64,000 nt of DNA from Spirochaetaceae bacterium (lineage in GTDB: Bacteria; Spirochaetota; Spirochaetia; SZUA-6; Bin103). Of the stretch, positions 28,934 to 37,080 are shown piece after piece. Each line of letters opens with the position of its first letter. The first letter of the stretch is position 1. Location: positions 1 through 64,000 of the forward strand of contig JAPPKD010000138.1 of assembly GCA_028820215.1 (NCBI GenBank), in the 5' to 3' direction. A model generated the notes under the pieces. The model was not told where the DNA came from and ran no database searches. It was given only the letters and a program-made list of their open reading frames with translations. Position numbers and translations under genes: made by a program.

Positions 28934-30328
28934 ATGCAGAAGATCCTGTTTCTTGACGACTGGTGCCTGGAGACGACGCACAACGTGGTGCGGCGGCTCG
29001 GGCAGCCGAAGCCGGTGCCGGAGGGCACCTGGTCCGACCCGTACGACCTGGGCAACGCCTACCCCTCGGTCTTCTACGACGAGAACCTCGGCAAGTGGCG
29101 GGTGATCTACGGCGGCGCGCCGGACCCGGATGACTTCATCTGCAACGCGCTGTTCGGGGCGATCGGCGATGACGGCGTCCACTGGGAGATCGACCCGATG
29201 GCGGACGATCACACCTCCTGGTCGGGCTCCTTCCCGCACTGCCTGGCGGAGGCCAGGAGGAACGCCGAGAGCGGGCAGGTGTACCAGGACCCGCGCGATC
29301 CCCGCCATCCGTACAAGGTCCTCTACCTCGACTGGGATTGGCGGAGCGGGGCGGCGACCATGCGCAACCCGGTGGTGGTCTCCGCCGACGGCTACCACTG
29401 GCAGGAGCTTGAGGGGGCGCGCTGGGGCGACTGGTCCAGCGACACCTGCCACACCGTGTTCTTCAACAAGCTCACCGGCCGGCACCAGGTGATGTGCCGC
29501 GCCAAGGACATCAAGCCGCCGTTCAGCCAGCGCCTGGTGGCGAGCATCGAGACCGAGGACTGGGTGCACTACACCGAGCCGGAGGTCATCGTCCGCCCCG
29601 ACTCCTGCGACCCGCCGCTGTCACAGCCGTACGGAATGCCGATGTTCCCGTACGGCGACTACTTCATCGGCTTCCTCTGGCTGCTGGTCGGAGACCCGAA
29701 CGAGACCACCACCAAGGGCGCGGGACCGGTGTCGAACCACCTCGTCTACAGCATCAACGGACGCAACATCAACCGCACCTTCCGCGACCAGTTCGTGCAG
29801 CCGGCCGAGCCGGGCGACTTCGGCGGCTTCGGGTTCTATCCCTGCAGCCTGGTGCAACTCCCGGACGAGCTGCGCATCTACTCCAGCGGGAGCCGCACCG
29901 ACCACGGCGGCAAGGGCCCGATTCCCGCCGGGCAGCACGGCCACGCCATGTGCCTGCACACCCTGCGGCCGGACGGATTCATGTACCTGGAGAGCCGCTC
30001 CGGCGCCGCGAGCGTGCTGACCAAGGGGTTCGAGCTCACCGAAGGCGGCCTGGCGCTGAACGTGGAGGCGCCGATCGGGGAGGTGCGGGCGCAGGTGCAC
30101 GTGCAGACGGACCGGGATCCGGGCGAACCGCCGGCGGTGCAGGCGGTAGCCGAGGGGTTCTCGGCCGCGGAGTGCCGGCCGTTCACGGGCGACAGCCTGC
30201 GCTGGACGCCGACGTGGAGCGGCGGCCGGACCCTGGACGAGCTGATCGGCCGCACCGTGCGGGTGGAGGTCTTGTTCGAGCGCGGCCGGCTCTACTCGCT
30301 CGAGGTCGGCGGCACGCTGCTGCGGTAG
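28934..30328 (+). CDS. Beta-propeller glycosidase-like protein (GH32/GH43-type fold)
   Basis: A 464-residue protein without a visible signal peptide. Aromatic-rich blades with patterns such as DLGNAYPSVFYDENLGKWRVIYG, YKVLYLDWDW and SADGYHWQELEG are typical of five-bladed beta-propeller glycosidases (clan GH-F/GH-J). I cannot name the family or the catalytic acids with confidence. A C-terminal beta-sandwich-like part (about 360-464) resembles the non-catalytic module of such enzymes. It begins only two bases after the RT stop, with GAGGTG inside the RT end as ribosome-binding site, and is followed by a GH172-like gene, so both probably act on the same arabinose- or fructose-type oligosaccharide. 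Confidence 0.55.
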   Translation: MQKILFLDDWCLETTHNVVRRLGQPKPVPEGTWSDPYDLGNAYPSVFYDENLGKWRVIYGGAPDPDDFICNALFGAIGDDGVHWEIDPMADDHTSWSGSFPHCLAEARRNAESGQVYQDPRDPRHPYKVLYLDWDWRSGAATMRNPVVVSADGYHWQELEGARWGDWSSDTCHTVFFNKLTGRHQVMCRAKDIKPPFSQRLVASIETEDWVHYTEPEVIVRPDSCDPPLSQPYGMPMFPYGDYFIGFLWLLVGDPNETTTKGAGPVSNHLVYSINGRNINRTFRDQFVQPAEPGDFGGFGFYPCSLVQLPDELRIYSSGSRTDHGGKGPIPAGQHGHAMCLHTLRPDGFMYLESRSGAASVLTKGFELTEGGLALNVEAPIGEVRAQVHVQTDRDPGEPPAVQAVAEGFSAAECRPFTGDSLRWTPTWSGGRTLDELIGRTVRVEVLFERGRLYSLEVGGTLLR

Positions 30329-30352
30329 ACGGCTGCGCCGCGGGTCGGGCAC

Positions 30353-31879
30353 ATGGGTGACGGCATCGGCATCGAGTCCCGCCTGAACCTGCCGGCGCGC
30401 TTCCGCTACGAGCGGGTCGTCAGGAAGGCCAAGGACTACCGGGCCGGAGACCGCCGGGTCATCGCCGATCTCCGCGGCCCGGGCTGCGTCCGCCACTTCT
30501 ACTGCGTGGGCAGCCGGGGCGGCTCGGACGGCGACCTTTCCAACCGCAACCGCGCGTTCATCATCCGCTTCTACTGGGACGGCGAGGAGCAGCCGAGCGT
30601 CGAGGTGCCGCTGGCGGACCTGTTCGGCGTACACCACAACGTCTCCTACTACCCGATCAACAGCTTCTACGTGACGGCCAAGGCCGACGCCGGGTTCGGC
30701 TGCTACTTTCCCATGCCGTTCGCCCGGTCGGCGCGCGTCGAGGTGGAGGCGCTGGAGGACGGCACCTTCATCTACACCCTGGACTGGCACCGCTACCTGG
30801 ACGGCGGGCTCGAAGAGCCGCTGCGCTTCCACGCGTCGTGGCGGCGCGAGAATCCGGCGCCCGCGTGGGGTGAGGACTTCCTGGTGATAGACGCGCTGGG
30901 CAGCGGCTACCTGGCGGGTTTCTCGCTCGGGGTCAGGCTGCGCAGCGACGAGCAGCGCTGGTCGCACGCCGGCTCGGAGAACCTGTACCTGGACGGCGAG
31001 GCCGCGGGCGAGGGGGGCGTCGTGCCCCATTATCTGCGGGCCGGCGGCGGCGAGAACACCTTCGACGCCGGCTTCGGCGGCGTCACGCACGCGCCGGACA
31101 CCGGGCTGTACAGCGGCATCCCGTACCTGGAGTACCGCGACGCCGGGCCGGCGCTGGCGCGCCACGTGCTCAGCGCCTACCGCTTCTACGTGCACGACCT
31201 GCTGCCGTTCCACCGCTCGCTGCACTTCCGCTGGGGCAGCCACTGCAACGACATGTGCGCGACCGCCTACTGGTACCAGACCGAGCCGCACCGCCCGTTC
31301 GTGCGCATGGCCTCGCCCGGGCACCTGCGCTACGGCGACTGGGAGCACGAGGTCGAGGTCCCCCGCGGCACCTACGACTTGCTGCTGCCGTGCGGCGCGT
31401 CCGGGGAGGACGCCGTGCCGGCGAGCGAGGACGACGGCACCTGGTCGCTCCACCGCGGCGACCAGGCTCTGCATCAGCCGCCGGAGGCGATCGGCCCCGG
31501 CATCGTGGCGCGCGCCTGCCACGGCTTCATCGACTTCTCGCACGTGTTCAACGTGCGCAGCACCGGCTCCAACGAGACGTGGCCCTGCGCCGCCGCCGCC
31601 GTGGGCCGCCTGACCGTGGAGCGCGAGATCCAGGCGACCGTGCACCTGAGCTGGGACGGAGACCTGCGCGTGCGCCTCAACGACGAGCCGCCACGCCACC
31701 TCGGCCTGCGCACGACCTACGGCTATCAGGCGGTTCCGGTCACGCTGAAGCGCGGCGCGAACACGCTGGTCATCCACCTGGACAACGCCGACGACCGGCT
31801 CAGTTGGGGCGCCTTCACCTTCTCCTGCCGCGTCGTGAGCGACGACGGCGCGGTCATCGTGCCTGTGGCTTTCGCCTGA
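30353..31879 (+). CDS. DUF2961 protein, GH172-like
   Basis: A 508-residue protein with the DUF2961 core (RRVIADLRGPGCVRHFYC near residues 40-50, FYWDGEEQPSVEVPLADLFG, then YPINSFYVTAKADAGFGCYFPMPF), the family now assigned to GH172, where alpha-D-arabinofuranosidases and difructose-dianhydride enzymes are known. The family's Glu-bearing WFGxE-type and double-jelly-roll features are consistent, but I have not located the catalytic pair. A C-terminal beta-rich extension follows. It starts 24 bases after the propeller gene and is likely co-transcribed. Substrate unknown; arabinan-type glycan is suggested by the GH127 gene further on. Confidence 0.75.
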   Translation: MGDGIGIESRLNLPARFRYERVVRKAKDYRAGDRRVIADLRGPGCVRHFYCVGSRGGSDGDLSNRNRAFIIRFYWDGEEQPSVEVPLADLFGVHHNVSYYPINSFYVTAKADAGFGCYFPMPFARSARVEVEALEDGTFIYTLDWHRYLDGGLEEPLRFHASWRRENPAPAWGEDFLVIDALGSGYLAGFSLGVRLRSDEQRWSHAGSENLYLDGEAAGEGGVVPHYLRAGGGENTFDAGFGGVTHAPDTGLYSGIPYLEYRDAGPALARHVLSAYRFYVHDLLPFHRSLHFRWGSHCNDMCATAYWYQTEPHRPFVRMASPGHLRYGDWEHEVEVPRGTYDLLLPCGASGEDAVPASEDDGTWSLHRGDQALHQPPEAIGPGIVARACHGFIDFSHVFNVRSTGSNETWPCAAAAVGRLTVEREIQATVHLSWDGDLRVRLNDEPPRHLGLRTTYGYQAVPVTLKRGANTLVIHLDNADDRLSWGAFTFSCRVVSDDGAVIVPVAFA

Positions 31880-31941
31880 TCTGCGGCCGTCTGCGGCGAC
31901 GATCGCAGCGGCGAGAACGCGACGAATGTCGCCCGCATAAC

Positions 31942-31970
31942 TTGATTCATTTATTTTTTATTACTATAAT
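31942..31970 (+). promoter_or_regulatory. Strong promoter of the DUF222-HNH gene, probably leaderless
   Basis: TTGATT (31942-31947), a 17-base spacer and consensus TATAAT (31965-31970) sit in an AT-rich island. The ATG is at 31977, six bases after the -10, so transcription would start at or next to the A of the start codon and the mRNA would have no 5' leader. Confidence 0.7.
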
Positions 31971-31976
31971 TATTGC

Positions 31977-33404
31977 ATGTCAACGGCATCTCTATCGGAG
32001 GCCCGATCCACCGTCTCCGGCCTCTCCGACGACCAGTTGCTGGAGCAGACTGACAAGCTGGTCCGCCTCGACCACCAGACCCAGGTCGTCCTCATCGACC
32101 ACCTGTGCGAGATCGACGCCCGCCAACTGTATCTGCGGCGCGGCTACTCGAGTCCGTTCGACTACGTGACGAGCGGGCTTGGCTACAGCGCCGGCGCAGC
32201 GTGGCGGCGAATCAACGCCATGAAGCTGTGCCGGCGGATCGATGAGGTCCGCGAGCGGCTGCGGGATGGATTGCTGACACTGGATGCCGCGGCGCAATTG
32301 CAGGCCGCCTTCGAGCGGCGGGACCGGGAACGGGAACGGGAACGGGCCCGCGAGGCGCGCGACTCGGCCGCGAGCCCGAAGAGGGGGCCGAGCGGCATCG
32401 CACTGGCGGGGCCGGCACGACCGCCGGCGCCGAAGCCGGCGCTGGATCTCTCGGCGCAGAAGGCGCTGGTGCAGGAGGCGGTCGGGAAGAGCACGCGGCA
32501 GGTCATGCAGATGCTGGCGGGGGTGGATCCTGCGCTGGTCGCGCCGGCCGACAGGATGCGGCCGCTGGGCGAGGACCGCTGGGAGCTGAAGGCCGTGATC
32601 GACGAGGAGTGCCAGCGCGGACTGGAGCAACTCAAGGGGCTGCTCTCCCACGTCGATCCGCACATGACGTTCGGGCAGCTCGTCGGACGGCTCGTGCAGG
32701 AGGGGCTCGACCGCCATGACCCGGGTCGGCCAAGGCGCGGGCGAAGGACCTCCGGCCGGCCGGCAGGTGCAGAGCAGCCTTCGGCGCCGAAGCGGTCAGC
32801 GCCGCCCGCCGAGATCACCCGTTCGCTGGCGCAGGCTCAGCGCGACGGTGATCGCGAGGGCACTTCTGCGACGAACGGATCAGCTCGGCCGGGACGCGTC
32901 GCCACTTCGGCGCCGAAGTCGCAGCGGCAGGACCTGGAGGCAGGCTCCTTCGCGCCGAAGCGGCCGGCTCGGTCGGCACGTGTCGCTACTTCGGCGCCGA
33001 AGTCGCAGCGGGACATGGGTCGGCAGGGACCTTCGGCGGCGAAGTGGCCAGCTCGGCCGGCCGGCGCCACTACTTCGGCACCGAAGTCCCGCGTAACGGG
33101 CCGCGTGATTCCGGCGGCGGTGAAGCGGAGGATTTCGAAGCGAGACGGAGGACGCTGCCGCTACGTCGATCCACGCACCGGCCGCCGCTGTGCGTCGCGA
33201 CATCTGCTCCAGGTCGATTACGTGTTCCCGTACTCGCTGGGCGGCGGTCCGGAGCTCGGGAGTCTGAGGCTGCTGAGCACAGCTCATCACCGCCAGCGCC
33301 ATGCAGGGCGGGCTCCATCACGAGAGCCTCCGAGTGACGTCGCGGACGCGCTGACGGGGGTCGTTCACCCGGAAAACGGCAGCCTCGCCGTCGAAGCGTC
33401 GTAG
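31977..33404 (+). CDS. DUF222/HNH protein with a degenerate nuclease site
   Basis: A 475-residue protein with a helical N-terminal domain like DUF222 (VVLIDHLCEIDARQLYLRRGYSSPFDYVTSGLGYS), a long charged and repetitive middle, and a C-terminal HNH domain (residues about 380-440). In HNH proteins of this type the core reads about QVDHVFP...ENLRLLCxAHH. Here it reads QVDYVFP...LGSLRLLSTAHH: the first catalytic His is a Tyr, the Asn a Ser and the following Cys a Ser, while AHHRQRH remains. Nuclease activity is therefore doubtful. The middle contains about 28-residue tandem repeats (SAPKSQR... units). The promoter fits a leaderless message. The gene stands between glycan genes and a DinB-like gene with no obvious partner. 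Confidence 0.7.
   Translation: MSTASLSEARSTVSGLSDDQLLEQTDKLVRLDHQTQVVLIDHLCEIDARQLYLRRGYSSPFDYVTSGLGYSAGAAWRRINAMKLCRRIDEVRERLRDGLLTLDAAAQLQAAFERRDRERERERAREARDSAASPKRGPSGIALAGPARPPAPKPALDLSAQKALVQEAVGKSTRQVMQMLAGVDPALVAPADRMRPLGEDRWELKAVIDEECQRGLEQLKGLLSHVDPHMTFGQLVGRLVQEGLDRHDPGRPRRGRRTSGRPAGAEQPSAPKRSAPPAEITRSLAQAQRDGDREGTSATNGSARPGRVATSAPKSQRQDLEAGSFAPKRPARSARVATSAPKSQRDMGRQGPSAAKWPARPAGATTSAPKSRVTGRVIPAAVKRRISKRDGGRCRYVDPRTGRRCASRHLLQVDYVFPYSLGGGPELGSLRLLSTAHHRQRHAGRAPSREPPSDVADALTGVVHPENGSLAVEAS
32779..33087 (+). repeat. Palindromic CTTCGGCGCCGAAG repeats inside the coding region
   Basis: Six copies or close variants of the palindrome ACTTCGGCGCCGAAGT occur at 32779, 32904, about 32948, 32988, 33031 and 33072. 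The last five are spaced about 41-43 bases apart, so they mark an 84-base (28-residue) tandem repeat with an internal half-repeat. They encode SAPK-type units of the protein. Confidence 0.8.
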
Positions 33405-33425
33405 GGTAGACTGTTAGGAGTCGGC

Positions 33426-33902
33426 ATGGACGATACGCGGGCGCTGTTTCTGCATCTTCTCGCCACGATCGCCTACCGGGCGCGGTATGCGCTCAGGGGT
33501 GCGCCCGAGTCGTTCGGCTCGTTCCGGGCCGGCAACGAGGTGTGGACGCCGGCCGAGCTCGTGCGGCACATGACGAGCGTCCTCGGATACGTGCGTTCGT
33601 GCTTCGAGGGAACGGAGCGGCCTCGCTTCGACCCGCTGCCGGACCTGGGCGCGGAGATCACGCGGTTCCACGCGATGATCGAGGATGTGGCGACGCACGT
33701 CAGGGCGGGTACGGATCCCCAGGGCATGAGCGAGGAGCGGATGCTGCAGGGGCCGTTCGCCGACGCGCTGACCCATGTCGGACAGCTCGCCATGCTGCGC
33801 CGCCTGTCCGGCTCTCCCGTGCAGCGCGAGAGCTTCATCCAGGCTCGCGTGGACCCGGCCGATCTTGGTCCGGACCGGCCCGGACGGCAGCCGGAGGAGT
33901 GA
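33426..33902 (+). CDS. DinB-like superfamily protein
   Basis: A 158-residue protein resembling DinB-like four-helix proteins (helical bundle with metal-binding His residues, for instance in ELVRHMTSVLGYV and DALTHVGQLAMLRR). Members often bind a metal, and some are thiol- or mycothiol-dependent enzymes; no activity can be stated. It overlaps the possible earlier start of the next gene, so the two form a unit of about two genes. Confidence 0.6.
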   Translation: MDDTRALFLHLLATIAYRARYALRGAPESFGSFRAGNEVWTPAELVRHMTSVLGYVRSCFEGTERPRFDPLPDLGAEITRFHAMIEDVATHVRAGTDPQGMSEERMLQGPFADALTHVGQLAMLRRLSGSPVQRESFIQARVDPADLGPDRPGRQPEE

Positions 33903-33907
33903 CGGTC

Positions 33908-34768
33908 GTGAAACTGCGAGAGAACTGCCTGGGCTTCGAGCTCCACGACGGGGAGCGCTTCGTGGCGCTGTACCGGGCCCGGGAGGAGCTGCCGCGAAAC
34001 GAGTCGCCCAAGCCCTGCTTCGCGCCGATCCATATCCGCTCCGGAGCCCTGGTTACCCAGTACCGGCCCGCCGACCACGCCTGGCATACCGGGCTGTACT
34101 TCGGCTGGGTCCATGCCAACGACGCCAATCTGTGGGGCGGCAACTGGTTCCTGCCGGAGACGGGCACGTACGAACACGTCCCGAACAGCCACGGCGTGCA
34201 GCGCCATGACCGGTTCATCGAACATCGCGGCGTCGCAAACGGAGCCGGGATCACCGAGGAGCTCACGTGGCTGGACGGTAGCGACCAGCCCATCGCCACC
34301 GAGCGGCGGGAATACCGATTCCGCGCGCTGGAGAACGGGGCAGGGTACTTCTGGACCATCGAGACCTGGATCACGGCGACCGGGGAGCGGCTGGTGCTGG
34401 GAGGGTCGCGGGCGGCGCGCTACAGCGGCCTGGTGCTGCGCATGGGACCGCCGTTCGCTCCGGGCCGGCACCGCAGCAGCGAGGGGCTGGCCGGCCACGA
34501 GAACATCATGGGCCAGCGGGCGCGCTGGGTCGCCGCCGCCGGGGCCGGCGGGGGTGCGGTGGTGATGATGGACCACCCGGACAACCCCCGGCATCCGGTC
34601 ACCTGGTTCACGCGCGAGAAGCTGCTCGGGGCCGGCCTGCTGATGGAGGGAGACCTGGAGGTAGACCGCCGGGAGCCGCTACGGCTGCGGTACGGCTTCG
34701 CGATCCTCGATCAGGAGCCGGCGGTGGATGAAGTCGAGGCGGCGTACGCCGCCTATGTCCGGGGGTAG
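33908..34768 (+). CDS. PmoA-family (DUF6807) protein
   Basis: A 286-residue beta-rich protein of the PmoA/DUF6807 type, often found in gene clusters for sugar and polyol breakdown in bacteria from soil and sponge. Recognisable segments: HIRSGALVTQYRPADHAWHTGLYFGW near the N-terminus, VNG-type and HPVTWFTREKLLG motifs later. GTG 33908 was chosen because GGAGGAG lies eight bases upstream; a GTG at 33899 overlapping the DinB stop is possible. Function in the family is not settled. It is convergent with the M20 peptidase. Confidence 0.6.
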   Translation: MKLRENCLGFELHDGERFVALYRAREELPRNESPKPCFAPIHIRSGALVTQYRPADHAWHTGLYFGWVHANDANLWGGNWFLPETGTYEHVPNSHGVQRHDRFIEHRGVANGAGITEELTWLDGSDQPIATERREYRFRALENGAGYFWTIETWITATGERLVLGGSRAARYSGLVLRMGPPFAPGRHRSSEGLAGHENIMGQRARWVAAAGAGGGAVVMMDHPDNPRHPVTWFTREKLLGAGLLMEGDLEVDRREPLRLRYGFAILDQEPAVDEVEAAYAAYVRG

Positions 34769-34780
34769 GCCGCCGGCCGG

Positions 34781-35887
34781 TCAGTCCGTGTCCCGGGCAT
34801 CGAGCATCAGCGCGCGGCAGACCTCCGCCAGCCGCTCCAGCTCGGCGATAGGCATCGACTCCTGGTCGGTGTGGATGTCCACGTAGCCGACCGAGATCAC
34901 CACCGTGGGCAGCCCCTTGGCGTTGAGCTCGTTGGCGTCGCTCACGCCGCAGGTGGTGGTGCGCCAGGGATCCAGTCCGGCCGCCCGGATCGCCGCCTCG
35001 GCGCGCCGCACCGGCGCGTCGTCCTCGCCGAACCGGTAGCCTTCCATCGCGTCCAGCGACTCCACGTCGACGGAGCCGCCGAACGCGGCGGCGCCCTGCT
35101 GGCAGCACTCCAGCAGAGCGTCCCGGTGCTCGACGAACCGGCTCTGGTCCAGGCTGCGCACCTCCAGGGTCAGCGAGGCGTCGGGCGGGATGATGTTCTT
35201 GGCCTCGCCACCGGTGAGCACCCCCGCGTTGGCGATCGTGTCCCCGTCGATGCGGCCGAGTTGCATGCGCTGAATCGCGCGCGCCGCCATCTGCAGCGCG
35301 CTGCGCCCCGCCTCCGGCTCCGTGCCGGCGTGCGCGGCGCGGCCGCGGAAGGTTACCCGCAGCGTGTCCGTCCACGGACTGGCCATGACGATCCCGCCCA
35401 CCGGCCCGTCGATGTCCGGCACGAAGGCCAGATGCGAGTGCACGGGCGCGACGTCGAACGCCTTGGAGCCGATGTGGCCGACGTCCTCGCCCACCGTGAA
35501 CAGCACCTCGACCGGTGGATGCGGCGCGCCGGACGCGGCGATCGACTCCACCGCCAAGACGATGGCCGCCACCGCCGCCTTGTCGTCGGCGCCGAGCACG
35601 CTCGATCCATCGGTATGCACGGCGCCGTCGCGGATCACCGGCTCCATGCCCGGGGTCGGCCGCACCGTGTCGGTGTGCGCGCACAGGAGCACGGGCTCCT
35701 CGCCGGCCCGCGTGCCCGACCCCGGCCAGAAGCCAAGGACGTTGCGGTGCGGGTCGGCGTGCAGCCGCAGCCCGGCACGCTCCAGCCTGGGCCGCAGGGC
35801 GTCGACGACCGGGTCCTCGTTCGGGTGGTAGCTGTCGATGCGCAGGATGGTCAGGAACGTGTCGAGCAGCCGCCGGGAGTCGATCAT
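34781..35887 (-). CDS. M20-family (peptidase T-like) metallopeptidase
   Basis: A 368-residue cytoplasmic peptidase with the M20 metal ligands: AHTDTV (about residue 74), GADDKAAVAA (about 102) and a GEDVGHIGSKAF segment bearing the catalytic Glu. The set resembles tripeptidase PepT-like enzymes, which are dinuclear-zinc aminopeptidases. The ATG at 35887 overlaps the stop of the reductase gene upstream in an ATGA arrangement, so the two are translationally coupled. It faces the PmoA-like gene across 12 bases. Confidence 0.8.
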   Translation of the reverse strand: MIDSRRLLDTFLTILRIDSYHPNEDPVVDALRPRLERAGLRLHADPHRNVLGFWPGSGTRAGEEPVLLCAHTDTVRPTPGMEPVIRDGAVHTDGSSVLGADDKAAVAAIVLAVESIAASGAPHPPVEVLFTVGEDVGHIGSKAFDVAPVHSHLAFVPDIDGPVGGIVMASPWTDTLRVTFRGRAAHAGTEPEAGRSALQMAARAIQRMQLGRIDGDTIANAGVLTGGEAKNIIPPDASLTLEVRSLDQSRFVEHRDALLECCQQGAAAFGGSVDVESLDAMEGYRFGEDDAPVRRAEAAIRAAGLDPWRTTTCGVSDANELNAKGLPTVVISVGYVDIHTDQESMPIAELERLAEVCRALMLDARDTD

Positions 35888-36432
35888 GGCCGGCCTGCCT
35901 CCCGCGGGCGGGTGTTCTTCACGGCGTACACCAGCATGACCGTGCCGGTCTTCTCGTACGTTCTCCGTTCGATCAGCGTCAACGGGATGGGGTCGGACGG
36001 TTCGGCGACGAGCGGAATTCCGCCACCCAGGATCGTCGGCATGACCGCGACCTCGACCGTGTCGACGAATCCCTCGGCGGCGAGACTGTGGAACAGGGAT
36101 CCTCCGCCGAACAGCCAGATGTCTTTCCCCGGCTCCTCCCGCAGCGACTGCACCACCTCCTTCCAGTTCTCGCCGACGATGCTCACGTTCGGATGGTCGC
36201 TCTGATGCAGGGTTCGCGAGAACACGAAGGTTCGCGAGCCCGGCGACGACTGGGCGCCGGTCACCTCGAAGGTCCGCCGGCCGAGCAGCCAAGTGTCGAA
36301 CTGCGCGGACAACTTCCCGAAGTCGATCTCGGGGTCCATGACGATCCAGTCGAACTCGTCTCCGGATCCGGCGATGTAGCCATCCAGGCTGATCGCGCAA
36401 CAGTATCGAATTCTTCTCAGTTTCGATCCCAC
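35884..36432 (-). CDS. DHFR-like (RibD C-terminal family) reductase
   Basis: A 182-residue protein of the dihydrofolate reductase/RibD C-terminal superfamily, an NADPH-dependent reductase fold: AISLDGYIAG near the N-terminus, LLGRRTFEV and DIWLFGGGSLFHSL later. GTG 36432 was chosen as the start; the frame extends to 36567 but the residues before it are not conserved in this family. The true substrate is unknown; such genes are common and not tied to folate. It overlaps the M20 gene (ATGA). Confidence 0.7.
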   Translation of the reverse strand: MGSKLRRIRYCCAISLDGYIAGSGDEFDWIVMDPEIDFGKLSAQFDTWLLGRRTFEVTGAQSSPGSRTFVFSRTLHQSDHPNVSIVGENWKEVVQSLREEPGKDIWLFGGGSLFHSLAAEGFVDTVEVAVMPTILGGGIPLVAEPSDPIPLTLIERRTYEKTGTVMLVYAVKNTRPREAGRP

Positions 36433-36559
36433 GATCAGACCTTGCGCGAATCCGTCGCGGAGCGGAAGCTCGAGCACCTGCGCACCGCCACGTTGCGTCC
36501 GCTGGTCCCGTGGAAGTCGTCTGCGAGTGTTGGTACGATTACCACATCGGAACTCGGCC

Positions 36560-36778
36560 ATGACCACGGAGCTGAAAAAAGCGTTCGAGGCGGCGTCTCA
36601 CCTTCCGGACGCCCAGCAGGACGAGCTGGCATCGGCCATCCTGGTGGAGCTTGCGGCTGACCGGCGGTGGGATGTCGCATTCGAGGAATCGCAATCGGCG
36701 CTCGAGCGGCTCGCGAACGAGGCGCTCGAAGAGCATCGGTCGGGCAGGACCGAGATTCTCGATCTCAATGAACTTTGA
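36560..36778 (+). CDS. Small antitoxin-like protein
   Basis: A 72-residue acidic helical protein (MTTELKKAFEAASHLPDAQQDEL...) with the shape of RelB/ParD-like antitoxins, which bind and neutralise a toxin and repress their own operon. Its TGA overlaps the TTG start of the next gene (TTGA), the usual coupling in toxin-antitoxin pairs. Family is assigned by size, context and charge, not by strong motifs. Confidence 0.5.
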   Translation: MTTELKKAFEAASHLPDAQQDELASAILVELAADRRWDVAFEESQSALERLANEALEEHRSGRTEILDLNEL

Positions 36779-37044
36779 CTTCCCGGACCACACGCCGATT
36801 CCGCGATTCCCATAGGCGGCTGCCCGAGCAGGTTCGCCGCCGTGCCCGCGAATCCTACCGCCGCTTCGCGGACGATCCCAACCACCCGAGCCTCCGCTTC
36901 AAACAGGTTCATGCAACTAGGCCGGTCTACGCCGCGCGGGTCGGACTTGGGCATCGTGCCCTCGCTGTTTTGGACGACGATGTCGCCGTTTGGTTCTGGA
37001 TTGGGACCCATGCGGAGTACGACCGGCTGCTCCGAGCGCTTTGA
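36775..37044 (+). CDS. RelE/ParE-like toxin
   Basis: An 89-residue basic protein with the RelE/ParE-type pattern of an N-terminal helix (RRLPEQVRRRARESYRRFADDP), NHPSLRFKQV, then a beta-rich part VYAARVGLGHRALAVLDDDVAVWFWIGTHAEYDRLL. Such toxins cleave mRNA at the ribosome or poison gyrase. It starts with TTG at 36775 inside the antitoxin's stop. The likely active-site region around residues 60-75 is present, but I cannot say whether it cleaves RNA. Confidence 0.55.
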   Translation: MTSRTTRRFRDSHRRLPEQVRRRARESYRRFADDPNHPSLRFKQVHATRPVYAARVGLGHRALAVLDDDVAVWFWIGTHAEYDRLLRAL

Positions 37045-37080
37045 GCCAGTGCCGAACCAAACAGGGGCGGTTCGTTATCG

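Noticed and set aside
34608..35684. Long minus-strand open frames over the M20 gene and similar frames across GC-rich genes.
   Set aside because: Arg/Gly/Ala-rich shadow frames of real genes; no conserved pattern.
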